Positions 49,966 to 60,812 of a stretch of DNA of 64,000 bases are shown here, piece by piece. The stretch is from the NCBI RefSeq assembly GCF_030272615.1, contig NC_081406.1, positions 241,987,718 through 242,051,717 on the forward strand, written 5' to 3'. The DNA is from Cryptomeria japonica (taxonomy: Eukaryota; Streptophyta; Pinopsida; Cupressales; Cupressaceae). The position numbers and the translations under genes are program-made. Positions within the stretch are counted from its first letter, which is position 1, and each line of letters opens with the position of its first letter. The notes below the pieces were generated by a model that saw only the letters and a list, made by a program, of their open reading frames with translations, searched no databases and was not told the origin of the DNA.

Positions 49966-51598
49966 CCCTCCCTTAATGCTCAATCTATCAACTACACCAA
50001 TAGACCCCTTGAATTTTACAAACTTATCTGGACTGAGGGGCTTGGTGAGAATATCGGCTTGCTGCTCCGCTGTAGGAACATACAACAACTGAATGGATCC
50101 GTCTTCAACCAACTGTCGAATGTAATGACAATGAAGCTCTACATGTTTGGTTCTTTCATGGAAGATTGGATTCTTGGCAAGTTTGAGAACTCCCTGATTG
50201 TCAGAGAACAAGGGAGTCGAATTTGCTTGAGATATTTGCATATTCGCAAGCATTCGATGAAGCCAAACTGCCTCACAAGCTGCCTTAACTGCTCCTTGAT
50301 ATTCTGCTTCGGTCGAGGAGAGAGCCACTGCTTGCTGCTTCTTACTAGTCCAAGTGACTGCACCGGATCCCAAACTGAACACATATCCAGAGGTTGATTT
50401 CTTGTCATCAACCGAGCCTGCCCAATCTGAACTTGTGAACCTGCCGAGTCTAGGATCATGACTCCTAGTGTAAAGATGTCCATAATCAGAGGTGCCTTGC
50501 ACATAATGCAGCACACGCTTCTTTGCTACCCAATGATCAGCCTTGGGGGCTGTCATGAAGTGTGAAATGTAGCTCACTGCAAAACTGAGATCAGGTCTAG
50601 TAGTAGTAAGATAGATAAGACTGCCCACTAGTTGATTGAATTGTGTTTCATCTACAGGGGGAGAATCAGACTTACTTGACAACTTCAAGCCAGTCTCCAT
50701 AGGTGTGGAAGCAGGTTTGCAATCTTGCATTCGAAACTTGTCAAGCAAGTTCCTGACATACTTAGACTGAGAAATAAAAATGCTACCATCAGTTTGCCAA
50801 ACCTCAGCACCTAAATAATAATGGAGAAGCCCCAAATCTGTCATATCAAAATCCTTGCACAGATCCTGTTTGATTTCTGCAATCAAATGTGTTGAATTGC
50901 CAGTAATGATCAAGTCATCCATATAAACAACAAGAAAGAGAATATCATCACTAGAGTGTTTGATATACAGATTACTGTCAGAAGGGCAACACTGAAAACC
51001 ATGAGCAACCAAGTACTGATCAATCTTAATGTACCATGCTCGAGGTGCTTGTTTAAGTCCATAGAGTGCTTTAACGAGTCTACATATTTGATGTTCTTTG
51101 CCGACAACCTTGAAACCAGGTTGCTGCGTCATGTAGACTTCTTCCTACAATTCACTGTTGAGGAAGACACTCTTAACATCCATCTGATGGACTTTCCATC
51201 GAAACTGAGCTGCAATAGCGAGGAGAAGACGAATGGTACTCATCTTGGTAGTAGGAGCAAATGTCTCCTCATAATCAATGCCCTCCCGCTGTGTGAATCC
51301 TCGAGCAACTAATCTGGCCTTGTATTTATCTAAGGTACCATCTGCATGATACTTGACCTTATAGACCCATTTGCAGCTAATGGGTTTCTTCCTTGAAGGA
51401 AGATCAGAGAGAACCTAGGTGTTGTTCTTTAGAAGGCTTTGGTATTCTACATCCATTGCCTGTTCCCACTCTGGAATCCCTTTTGGCCATGAGAGCAAAG
51501 TTAACAGTATTTTGCTGCTTGCCCTTATTTCTGGAAGATCTACCCTCAATGAGCTCATCGGGACGAAGATTACTGATGGTCTTAGACCACCACTTAGG
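49960..51598 (-). pseudogene. Copia G reverse transcriptase and RNase H
   Basis: A 390-residue uninterrupted minus-strand frame (51132-49960) contains ALYGLKQAPRAWYIKID, VVYMDDLIITGN (RT catalytic YMDD), RPDLSFAVSYISHFM, SSDWAGSVDDKKSTSGY and LSSTEAEYQGAV of RNase H, and ILTKPLSPDKF. The N-terminal RT part (51500-51133, with CKWVYKVKYHADG and KARLVARGFTQREG) is separated by stops: a TAG in place of Trp near 51415 and one near 51146. This is the best-preserved RT in the window. Confidence 0.9.
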
Positions 51599-52294
51599 CT
51601 AGAGAGTAGATGTGCCAACATCAGATGGAGGAGGAATAACTGGAATTGGAGGTGGAAGAGGATCTGGAACAGGGGGAAGATTAGCATCATCCGGAGGAAA
51701 TTCAGGTAGTGCATCATCAAATACAGCATCTGCATCATCCCTCCCATCAGGTGAACCAAATGGAAGACAGACACTTAAATTTGAAGCCTTCAAAGGTTGA
51801 TCCTCAGAATTTTGCTCAGACAATGAAAGCTGAAATGGTCCTCGATCTTCATCAAAGACAACATTGCGACTGAAGATGAGACGATCAGTGTCTACATCAA
51901 TCAGCCTGTAGGCCTTATGGTTGTCACTGTATTCTGTAAACATGAGCTTCCGACTCTTGGAATCCAACTTAGAGCGCTTGGCATCTGGAATCCAAACATA
52001 TGCAAGAGAGCTAAAAAATTTCAAATGGCTGATCCTAGGTTTGCGACCAGTCCAGGCTTCCTCAAGAGTCTTCCCTTTAACAACATGAGTGGGAGATCTA
52101 TTAAGGAGATAGACTGCAGTAAACACTGCTTCTGCCCAATACTTCTTAGGAACATTTTTGTGTTCCAACATAGACCTAGCCATTTCTATAACAGTGCGGT
52201 TACGATGTTCTGCTGAGGAGTGTATGGTGTGGTTAACTGACATTTTATGCCATGTGTATCACAGAAAGTGGAGGAAGCAGTAGAACAAAACTCT
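51599..52294 (-). pseudogene. Copia G integrase C-terminal half
   Basis: HRNRTVIEMARSMLEHKNVP, then KYWAEAVFTAVYLLNRSPT and VWIPDAKRSKLDSKS match the second half of copia integrase, with the conserved Glu in TVIEMARSM-type context. A Pro/Asp-rich linker toward RT follows and ends at TAG (51599). Confidence 0.85.
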
Positions 52295-52316
52295 CCCCCC
52301 CCCCCCCCCCCCCCCC
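52295..52316. repeat. 22-base poly-C tract inside integrase
   Basis: On the minus strand this is a run of G at the DNGGE position of the integrase core (LRSDNGG before, REFCSTA after). It breaks the frame. Confidence 0.85.
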
Positions 52317-53148
52317 ATTATCAGACCTGAGTAATAATAAAACAACCAGACTCTTTTTCTACCAAGGCCTTAAATTTCTGAAATACAGGAAACACATCTG
52401 ATTTCTGTCTAAGAAAGTACACCCACATCTTATGACTGTAATCATCAACAAAAAGTAAGAAATACCTGCACCCAATAACAGAAGTAGTATTCATTGGACC
52501 ACATACATCAGTGTGGACCAACTGCAGTACCTTAGATGCTCGCCTTGAGTCACCATCCTTGAATGGTGTCCCGTGCTGCTTCCTAGCCTGACAAGCATCA
52601 CAAACTCGTTGATTCTGAGTTTGAATTTTTGGTAGGCCATGTACTAAATCTTCCCGAACAAGCTGAGCAAGATAATGAATGTTCAGGTGACCATATCGTT
52701 GATGCCATAGACGAGAGATAGAGGAGGATTTTGTTGCGAAGGCATGCTCAAGAGAATCACCTATATCCACAAGTCTATAAAGACCATGATCCCCAATACC
52801 AACATCAACTGTAGTGTGTGTTGCACGATCAACAATAGAACACTTATGTGCACTGAAGATGACATCAAGTTGAGGAGAATGCCGCATAATCTGACTCACG
52901 GAGAGAAGGTTCAGTTCCATGCCAGGAACGTAGTACACATTGAGGAATATGAGATTCCTCCCACCAGACTGTATCTGAACGTTGCCCTTGCCGACAACTG
53001 TGTACTCCTTACCTCCTCCAAAAATAACTGAATCAGTATAGGGAGTGAATTCTGTAAACCAATCACGTCTGTGAGTGAAATGTCGAGAAGCACCAGAATC
53101 AATATACCAAGCAGAAGATTTCACATGGTCTGTAGGTCTTTTAGCCAT
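52317..53148 (-). pseudogene. Copia G protease and integrase N-terminal half
   Basis: MAKRPTDHV leads into AWYIDSGASRHFT (protease active site DSG), then YYVPGMELNLLSVSQIM, LWHQRYGHLN with a following CDACQARKQ (HHCC zinc site), and VHTDVCGPMNT with LLFVDDYSHKMW (integrase core). The reading frame runs intact for about 270 codons and ends at the poly-G tract. Confidence 0.9.
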
Positions 53149-54025
53149 GAAGGCGTAAAAGGCAAACTCTTTTTGCTCTGTGCTCAGCCATATTGGCTTT
53201 AGGTTGAGACCCTCCCTGCTTCCGCTGTTCGGAAGCTATCCGAGTGTGACAATCCTTAATCAGATGGCCATATTTGTGACAATAATTGCATTGAACTTTC
53301 TTCTTTTTTGAGCCTTCCTGTGACTGACTAGAGCCCTTCGATTGAGAGAACTGAGATGACTGAAATTTGCCTTTATCCTTGTGAAAGGATTTGGCTGTAA
53401 AGGCTTGCTCAGAGGAGGATGAAGTGGCACCGCTACCAAACTGTTGTTTCTAGCGAGCCTGCTGTAGAAGTTTGGTGCACAACTCTGGAAATTTCAGATC
53501 AACATTCGTAGATGTAATGTTGAGAGTCTCTATGAAGTGCTTGTAGGATTTTGGTAGACTTTTGAGGGTTATGACTACCATATCCTTTTCCTCAATTTTC
53601 CGACCAATAGCGTCGAGTTTATCTCAAATGTCCTTAATCTTCGTGAGATGCTCTTGTAAGGACATGCGTTCATCCATCATGATGGAGAACAACTGGTTCT
53701 TCAAGAAGAACGCTCGGCTTTTGTCAGATGTCTCATGCAACTCCTTTAGATGCTTCCAAATTTTTGAGGCTGATTGACTAGAATGAATCTGAGGTAGCTG
53801 GTCATCTGTGACAGAGAGCTTGAGAAGCATGACAGCTTTCCTATTGCGGTCATCAAATTTGTGTTGATTGGCTCCGACTGCAGAAGGATGAGATTCTTTT
53901 CCCAAGACAAGATCATCTAGGTGGCGATATTCGAAGATTGTCAGCATGCGCTGCTTCCAGGTGTTATAATTTTTGTCATTGAATCGCTGACTGCCTTCCA
54001 ACATCAAGTTGGTCAATGATGCCAT
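53149..54025 (-). pseudogene. Copia G gag
   Basis: ATG at 54025 opens MASLTNLMLEGSQRFNDKNY, followed by a UBN2-type gag (LDDLVLGK, IWKHLKELHE, SRAFFLKNQLFS). A zinc knuckle CNYCHKYGHLIKDCH lies near 53290-53247. A TGA at about 53624 (expected Arg, CGA to TGA), one TAG near 53450 and a one-base shift near 53170 break the link to pol. Confidence 0.85.
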
Positions 54026-54486
54026 TTTGCACGTTTCCCAATGCACAAAAAAATCAAAGAAGAGAGGATAGCACGAAATACAAAGCACAAATCCCAATGC
54101 AAAAACAGAGGCAGATACAGGTACAGACTTCAAAAAACAGATGAAGTACGATTGACACGGATTTCGAATTTTTTTTCCGATTGACCCCAGAAAAATTTGA
54201 AGAGAACCTAGAAAGAATTTGAAATCAAAATTGAAATTCGTTGGCACAAAATTTGAGGCACGAAAAACGATGCACCCAAAAAATTCTGACGACAACCTAG
54301 TTGAGATCTCGGAAAACTCAGAAGGAATCTGTAATTAACAAATATTTCCGACTTGATCTGAAGGGTAAAAAACTTAGCCGAAAAATGGAGAAACCCTAGG
54401 CACCAAAGAACAAATGATTTCGTCGCGGGACAGGGCAGAAAATAGCCAGAAAATTATGCAGAAGCCGAAAACCCTAGTAGCCGTAA
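54026..54486 (-). other. Copia G leader, gag-proximal part
   Basis: Untranslated leader between the gag ATG and the inserted LTR; no frame continues through it. Confidence 0.5.
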
Positions 54487-56395
54487 TGTAATGTCCCCTT
54501 GTGATGTTGCACTCAGTGGTCCATTGGCCTATTCCGGAGACCTGTAGGCTATGTGGAAAGGTGAATTAAGGGTTCCCATGTTCCTTTGAGTTCCGACCAG
54601 ACTTGTCAGGGGTGGAATGTGAACTTACTATTTTTAGTAAGTTAGGGTTTGGCTGTCGGGATGGTACAAAGTTGCTAAGCTCGCCAAGCTCTTTCTCTGG
54701 TTGCGAAGATAACGATTTTCAGAGCATTATTTCATGATTTACTATTTTTAGTAAGTGGCAGTTTGGGGCATTCTATTTTTGGCAGTCCTGGATTTGGTCT
54801 TGTTCCAGCACAATTCAGTGATCCTCATTGCTCAACTTCATCCGGATTCTGTTGATAATCAGTACCGGAGTTATAAGCAATTTAATTAAATATTATTCCT
54901 TATCCCAAGGTTATTATTTAATTATTTAATTATTGATTGATGTTATGGGGAATTGTGCAGAAATCGATATTTTTCTAAGTCCTGTCTAAGCGAATTATTT
55001 AATGGATATAAGGAGACTTTATTTTCGATATACTCCCAAGTTATATCATGCCAAAATTGTGGTCTTCTTCCTAGGCGCGATTTTTGGACTTGGGAAGTGG
55101 GCGCCACTTTGGGTCCACCACATGAAATGAAACGCAGTTTGAATGAGGAGAATTTGGAGGTAGTTTCATTTGAATTTCAGACTTGAAAAGCTATATAAAC
55201 AGGTGTTTGGCTCCTCATTTGTTTATCCAGAGAAAATATATCGTTATGCTGTCACTCCAGACTTATTCGAGGGTGAATACCTCCTAGATCTTTCCTTCCG
55301 GTTTCGAGTGTGAGACATCACTCCTAGCTGTGGTTCGAAGTTGTGAGCTATTTGGTAATTTTTGGGTGTGTTGGTAAAGAGTTGTGTGTTGCTGGTTTTT
55401 TTGGTGTTGCTGGTGTGTGTTGGCTGGAAGTGTATTTTGCTCGTAGCTATCTGCGTGTTGAGTGCATCATTCTGGGTGAGGGCTCGTTGGAAGCGTATCG
55501 GAGATACAATAATTCTCCTATATTGGTGTGGCATTTGGAGAACTCTCCAATTTACAGTTGCAAATCGAACTATTCAGCCAAACGCCATTTCCAGAATTGC
55601 CTTGGGTTGCGTGCATCGTAGTTGTTGCTCTCCAGTCGCAGTTTTAAGGTATTGATTTGATTGTTTATGTCATACGCTTCATTTGTATTTGGTTTGGCAT
55701 GATTCCATTCAGTTTTGAGAGAGTTACAAGCATTTTAGTGGGTTTTGGGATGTCTGGGTCTGCGTTTTCATTGTATTTGATTTCAGAACAGCAAGTAGTG
55801 TTTATGGGGAGAGTGTGTTAGTGAATTCTTGAGATATGTACTTCAGTCTATCTTCTTTCACATCTCTATCTTTGTAAGAATTGCTTTAGTAGTACTGACC
55901 ACTTCATTCTATGCTGCATTTCCTGCTGAACAAGTGGAAGAGGATGGCTTAGCCACCTGTATGTTTTGTAATTTAGTTTTGTCCTCCCATTGAGCAAGTG
56001 GTTGAGTGATATTGTCCTCTCGCTGAAATATGCGGTTGAGTGATAGTTTTATGTAAAAGTCCTTCCGCTGCATAAGCGATAGAGTGATTTGGTTCTGTTA
56101 TGCTCTTGTTGCCTTGGTTGGTTTACCGCCAAGTTCATGTTCTTCATCCCGCTGAAAAGTGGAAGGGGCTGGCTTGCCGCCCAGTATTGTATTTGCATTG
56201 TAATTTCCAGCGGATTAGTGAGCTAACGAACCCCTTATCACCATATGCTCTCACCTTCCCACATTGGGCTCTTGGTGATCAGAAAGTGGAAGGGTTAACT
56301 TTTCAGTAGCATTGGGATTATATTTCCTAACTTTAATGGGTGCATTGTAAAATTTGTTGTGCTTGAAAACCGAAAAAATAAGAGGGAATATTACA
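54487..56395 (+). repeat. Solo LTR of the TGTAATGTCCCC gypsy family
   Basis: Begins TGTAATGTCCCC and ends GGGAATATTACA, 1909 bp, same family and order as the 5' LTR at 59190-61307. No PBS follows it. I could not find matching flanks (CGTAA left, TGCAG right), so either the ends have decayed or recombination removed the duplication. Two palindromic boxes at 54623-54642 and 54737-54756 and a weak hairpin array near 55920-56110 are shared with E. Confidence 0.8.
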
Positions 56396-56519
56396 TGCAG
56401 CCAAAACGATCTGCCAAAAAACAAAATCGTGGAAATAGACTGCAGAAAACAAAACGTGATTTTAAATCACGTCACTGTTCATGAGCAGAAAGAATGACGC
56501 GAACACAAATGTTGAGACA

Positions 56520-56591
56520 TGGACCGGCTAGGACTCGAACCTAGGACCTTCCATACGCTGCTGGAGTGCTCTACCACTGAGCTACTGGCCC
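56520..56591 (-). repeat. tRNA-like segment in the left LTR of the miniature element
   Basis: The minus strand has GGGCCAGTAGCTCAGTGG with Pol III A box TAGCTCAGTGG and a perfect B box GGTTCGAGTCC in a T arm CTAGG...CCTAG. The acceptor ends pair in part (GGGCCAG with CCGGTCC). The anticodon arm (around CTCCAGCAGCGTATGGA) does not fold well, so this is a tRNA relic and not a tRNA gene. Confidence 0.7.
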
Positions 56592-56718
56592 CTCTTGGAC
56601 CAGTCCATCGTCGTTCCGGGTGTGGCTTATTTCCAACACCAACACCCCCCCTTAAGCCACACCTCTCGTGTGCTTGGGGCTCCTAGCCTGGACCTGGCTC
56701 TGATACCATGTTGAGACA

Positions 56719-56790
56719 TGGACCAGCTAGGACTCGAACCTAGGACCTTCCATATGCTGCTGGAGTGGTCTACCACTGAGCTACGAGCCC
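56719..56790 (-). repeat. tRNA-like segment in the right LTR of the miniature element
   Basis: Same segment as in the left LTR, with A box TAGCTCAGTGG and B box GGTTCGAGTCC unchanged. The D-arm closing GAGC has become GACC and the acceptor starts GGGCTCG, so the fold is weaker. Confidence 0.65.
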
Positions 56791-56848
56791 CTCTTGGACC
56801 AGTCCATCGTCGGTCCGGGTGTGGCTTATTTCCAACACCAACAACAGA

Positions 56849-57047
56849 GACACAAACACGTCGGAGAATGATCGGGATTTACAACATAGACGCGTCAAAG
56901 AAGAACGCAAAAAAACCCTCGACCAATCCACACGAACCAGTAGCAATTTTGAATAATCAAAGAAATTTTTTAAAAAAACTGTTAAAAAATTCGTGACGAA
57001 TTTTTAATTGAAAAATTATTTCGAAAATAACTATTGCTCTGATACCA
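56849..57047 (-). other. Copia G leader beside the 5' LTR, with PBS
   Basis: TGGTATCAGAGC on the minus strand (57047-57036) lies directly after the LTR end; the rest is leader. Confidence 0.65.
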
Positions 57048-57229
57048 TATTACGGGATTGTAATTGGTAAAAGATGATTGTGTTGAATTTACGAATGATC
57101 GTGAAGATCATTATAAAGAATTACAAAGAATCTCAAAATAGAAAGATTCTAATAAGAAACTAAAATTACAATATCTTACAATATATACATTATTGAGCAT
57201 TAATAACTTAGGAAAATATAATATTAATA
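57048..57229 (-). repeat. 5' LTR of copia G
   Basis: Partner of 49794-49965; the copies are very similar apart from a few indels and C/T differences, so the insertion is fairly recent. The terminal CA on the plus strand has become TA. Confidence 0.85.
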
Positions 57230-57309
57230 GACCGGACCAGACCAGTACCGGGGGTCTAGGGCCCGAACCAAGTAACCTAGTTTATTTTCATTCTTTAAGA
57301 CAAAATCAT

Positions 57310-57880
57310 AAAAAATTAACTTTTTTGCCACCTTTGACATTTTGCCACTTAAACACTTTCACGTCTATAACAAAATCACAAAATCTTGTTTTTGTGCCAC
57401 ATTCACTACTTTTGTCAATTTGGTAATTTGGCCTTTTATATGTGGAATCACAAAATTTTTTCTGTTCTTTCATTGGAGGCATTTTGCCATTTTTTCCATG
57501 TTGTATATTTGACAATTTTTAAGGTAAAACTATAAAATTGGAACTACTTTTCCCGTTTGACCAAAAGTTGCGCTTTTTTGCTATTGGAGCCATTTTGCCA
57601 ATTTGCAATTTCAAAGGTAAAATTGTTAAACTTGTGTTTTTGAGCCCTTGGGGCCATGCTGCCAATTTGACTGAAAGTCACACTTTTTGGCTATTAGAGC
57701 CATTTTGATATTTGGCAATTTTTAAGGTAAAATTGTAAAAATCATATTTTTGTACCCTTGGAGCCACACTACCCATTTGATTGAAAGTTGTCTTTTTTTG
57801 CCAATGGAGCCATTTGTGGCCATTTTGCCAATTTGGCAATTTCTAAGGTAAAACCATGAAAATTGTGTTTTCATTTCCTT
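57310..57880. repeat. Degenerate tandem repeat, 90-120-bp period
   Basis: Each unit contains ttggagccattttgccaatttggcaattttt followed by aaggtaaaattgtaaaa. The aaggtaaaa word falls at about 57523, 57615, 57724 and 57846. Earlier weak copies reach to about 57310. Similar phrases lie left of copia G at 48960-49110. Confidence 0.7.
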
Positions 57881-57902
57881 GAAACCAGTCTATGACTAGG
57901 AT

Positions 57903-58115
57903 ATTGCTATCAGGAAACTGTGTAGTATTCGAGTCAAACTCATTGACCCATGTTTCATCAGTAGTGGTTCTCAAGAACCCATCTATCATGAGAGTGAATT
58001 GTACACTAGCACTCATTGCATCTAGGTGATGCTCACAGAGGTGAAGCATTGGGCCTTCCCGGGAGGTCACCCATTCCAATGCTACTCCAACTCAAGCGCG
58101 CTTAACCATGGAGTT
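57903..58115 (-). repeat. 5S-rRNA-derived unit, copy 1
   Basis: On the minus strand AACTCC-TGGTTAAGCGCGCTTG, then GAGTAGCAT and TGGGTGACCTCCCGGGAAGG (58040-58115) match the 3' two thirds of plant 5S rRNA, including box A, intermediate element and box C of its internal promoter. The first 45 bases of 5S are missing. About 130 further bases are shared with copy 2. Confidence 0.75.
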
Positions 58116-58257
58116 TCCGCCAAGGTTAAGCCTAGCTAGATTGCTACACCATTTGCAAAACCTTCAACAAATGTTGTGCCTTATGAACCATTCATTATAG
58201 AGCCCCTTTTAGCTCATCAATTGATAAGTAGGATATATTTTCCACAACAAGTAAAAT

Positions 58258-58461
58258 TATGATATTTCTATTAGGATTCAACTGTGTAGTTTTTGGGCCA
58301 AACTCATTGACCCGTGTTTCATGAGTAACAAGAACCCATCTCTTATGAGAATGAATGGTACACTTAGCACTCATTGCATCTAGGTGATGCTCATAGAGGT
58401 GAAGCATTGGGCCTTCCTGGGAGGTCACCCATCCTAGTACTTATCCAACTCAAGCCTACTT
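58258..58461 (-). repeat. 5S-rRNA-derived unit, copy 2
   Basis: The minus strand reads AAGTACTAGGATGGGTGACC then TCCCAGGAAGG, matching the 5S 3' half. Box A is damaged (GGAAGTAGGCTTG). It lies 355 bp from copy 1 in the same orientation. Confidence 0.7.
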
Positions 58462-59189
58462 CCAATAATTCACCGGTCACAATGAGGAAGTAGCTCGACA
58501 ATTTGCCCAAACATTTAAGGACAATGTAGCAATGGTAAAGGGCTTGCGAGTGGCTGTTACAGTAGCAACCATTGCCGAAATCACAAGGTTAGTGGCTGAA
58601 GAAGCCTTTCCAAATTACCATGATGCACTCTTTGTTTGAACAGAGTTCACAAAACCCAAGTGACTCATAACTGGAATCCTCCTCCCAAGGCACAAAATGC
58701 ATTTCCCTACCATGGAGTTGGGCACATGTTGCTACTTATGTCATCTAGTATCTGACTTGTGAAGCAAGACTTTTCCTATTATATTCGACCTCTTTAAGTT
58801 TCTCAACCAACTGAGACACACTCACCTTGTCAATGTTCTTAATTACCTCTGTCATTTGCTCTCTCACATGGCCTTGGAGTTTCAAAAAGGTAATGCTACG
58901 ACTCTACCCCACTACTGTCTGATTCAGTTGCTAGTGAAAAGAAGTTTGAATGTTCAATTCCCAATATGTCATGGGATGAGTTTTTGGCAAAGAAGAAAGT
59001 AAGGGGCGAAATTTGGACCCCATGGTTAGTCATTAACATTCAAATAGATTGCCTGAATGAGTGTCCATGGGGTTGAGCAAAAAGAATGAAAATATAGCGA
59101 ACTTGTAGGATCCTCTGTTTCTGAAGCCTTTGCATCTCATGCAATCTCTCCCGTAGGAGAACCACCCCTAGAACAAACAGGCTCTTTTG
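58462..59189. other. Spacer with a possible gag-like scrap
   Basis: A short plus-strand frame at about 58475-58639 (EEVARQFAQTFKDN, then TIAEITRLVAEEAFPN) recalls the N-terminal part of some plant retroelement gag-like proteins, but the match is weak. Nothing else is recognised. Confidence 0.3.
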
Positions 59190-59999
59190 TGTAATGTCCC
59201 CTTCTCAGCGATGTTCATTCAATGGTCTAGTGGCCTATTCTGGAGACCCGTATGCTGTTTGGAAAGGAGAATTAGGGTTTCCAACTTTTGAGGAGTTTTG
59301 CACGATCTTTTTAGGGTTTGTTAGGAGGGAATTCTTCAGTTCTGCTTATGGTTTCCTTCTGGGTTTTCCATGAATTCCAGGGTGGCATAACATGCAATTG
59401 ATTCTACAGTGAAGTGTGAACTTACTATTTTTAGTAAGTTAGGGTTTGGTTGACTGGATGGTACAATGTTACTGAGCTTTCCAAGCGCTTTCTCTGGGTG
59501 CAAAGATCATGTTTTTCAGAGCAATATTTCATGACTTACTATTTTTAGTAAGTGGCAGTTTGAGCATTTCTAATTTTGGCAGGCTTGGATAGGGTCCTAA
59601 TCTAGTCCAGTTCAGTGGTTTTCATCGCACAACTTCATCCTTGATTTTGATAATCAGTATTGGAATTATAAGTTATTTAATTAAATATTATTTCCTTATC
59701 CTAAGGTTTAATATTTAATTATTTTATTACTGATTAATGCTATTGAGAATTGTGCATAATATGATTTGCCAAAGTTTGCTAGTCAAAATATTTGTGTTAT
59801 GAAGGAGGACACCAAAGTGAATGTGGAGACTTTATTTTTATTTAACCAAGTATATTTTCATGCCAAAAATCGTGGTCCTCTTGCTAGGCGTGGTTTTGAC
59901 TTAGGGGGGATGCCACACTTGGGTCCACTTTGGAAATAAAATGCAAATTTCAAGGGGCGAATTTGGAGGCATTTGGATTTGAATTTCAGACTTGGACAT

Positions 60000-60012
60000 C
60001 TATATATACAGG
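60000..60012 (+). promoter_or_regulatory. TATA box in the LTR of element E
   Basis: TCTATATATACAG; the corresponding CTATATAAACAGG occurs in the sister LTR near 55191. Confidence 0.5.
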
Positions 60013-60812
60013 TGCTTGGGTCCTCATTTCATCATTCAAAGAAATTATAATGTTATGCTGTCTGAGTGACTCCAAACTTCTTCGAGGGTGAAAACCTTCT
60101 AGATTATCCTTTGCAGTTTCGAGTGTGAGACATCACTCCTAGCTGTGGTTCGATTGTGTGGATTGCTTGGTGTTCTTGAGGATTGCATGTGTGGATTTGG
60201 AGAGTTTGTTTGCTGCTGTGACTTTTTGGTGTTGCTGGTTTTGGTGTAGCTGAAGCGATCTTCTGTTCATATCTCCCTGCCTGTTGACCATCTCATTCTG
60301 GTTATTGGCTCTAAAGTTTCCTACCACCAAGGCGATGAGGTCTACCAATTTTATAGCCGCAAGTTTGTTGATTTGGAATTATTGTTGCTAATCGAACTTT
60401 TTCAGCTGTGACACTTTTTCATTGTTGCTTGGGATGCGTGCTGCTGTCATTTGGGCTTGAAGTTGCAGGTTTGAGGTTCTAAAATATTTGCTTAAGTCAT
60501 TGGGTTCGTTTGCTTTTGATTTGGTGTGATTTCGAGTTGATTTGATTTAGTTATGAGCATTTTGGTGTTTCCGGTAGTGGCTGGTTTGCGTGTTATGCAA
60601 TTTTAGAATTAAGAACAACAGTAGTTGTTTATGCTTGAAGTGGGTTTGATATTAGTTTTCAGTTGTGATCAGCATTGTTCTTCTATTCTAATCTCTTCTC
60701 ACTATTTTGTAAGATTGAGTAGTAGTACTATCAACCACTTCTGGATTGTAAGCATACCCGCTGTAAAGTGGAAGAGGCTGGCTTGCCGCTTAAATTTGAT
60801 ATGTGTAACTCA

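Larger units (their letters stand above)
56510..56843 (-). mobile_element. 334-bp miniature LTR element (TRIM) with tRNA-like LTRs
   Basis: Two 135-bp LTRs (56510-56644 and 56709-56843), both starting TGTTGAGACATGG and ending CACCAACA, flank a 64-bp internal part. On the minus strand the right LTR ends CTCAACA and TGGTATCAGAGCCAGG follows directly (tRNA-iMet PBS). TTAAGGGGGG precedes the left LTR as polypurine tract. Flanks ACAAA and ACAGA differ by one base. It has no coding capacity. It sits in the leader of copia G. Confidence 0.85.
49794..57229 (-). mobile_element. Ty1-copia retrotransposon G, near complete, with two nested insertions
   Basis: LTRs 49794-49965 (172 bp) and 57048-57229 (182 bp) with near-identical target duplications GACTG and GACCG. 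PBS TGGTATCAGAGC on the minus strand at 57047-57036 and polypurine tract AAGGGAGGG next to the left LTR fix minus orientation. Gag, protease, integrase, RT and RNase H follow in copia order. The leader was split by an LTR (54487-56395) and by a mini LTR element (56510-56843). Confidence 0.9.

Noticed and set aside
54487..56395. LTR here as partner of the LTR at 59190 (one element)
   Set aside because: It lies inside copia G, no PBS or gag follows it, and copia sequence resumes on both sides.
56520..56790. Two functional tRNA genes
   Set aside because: A and B boxes are good but the anticodon arm does not pair, acceptor pairing is incomplete, and both copies are parts of LTRs.
57903..58461. 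Functional 5S rRNA genes
   Set aside because: The first 45 or so bases of 5S are missing and box A is damaged in copy 2.
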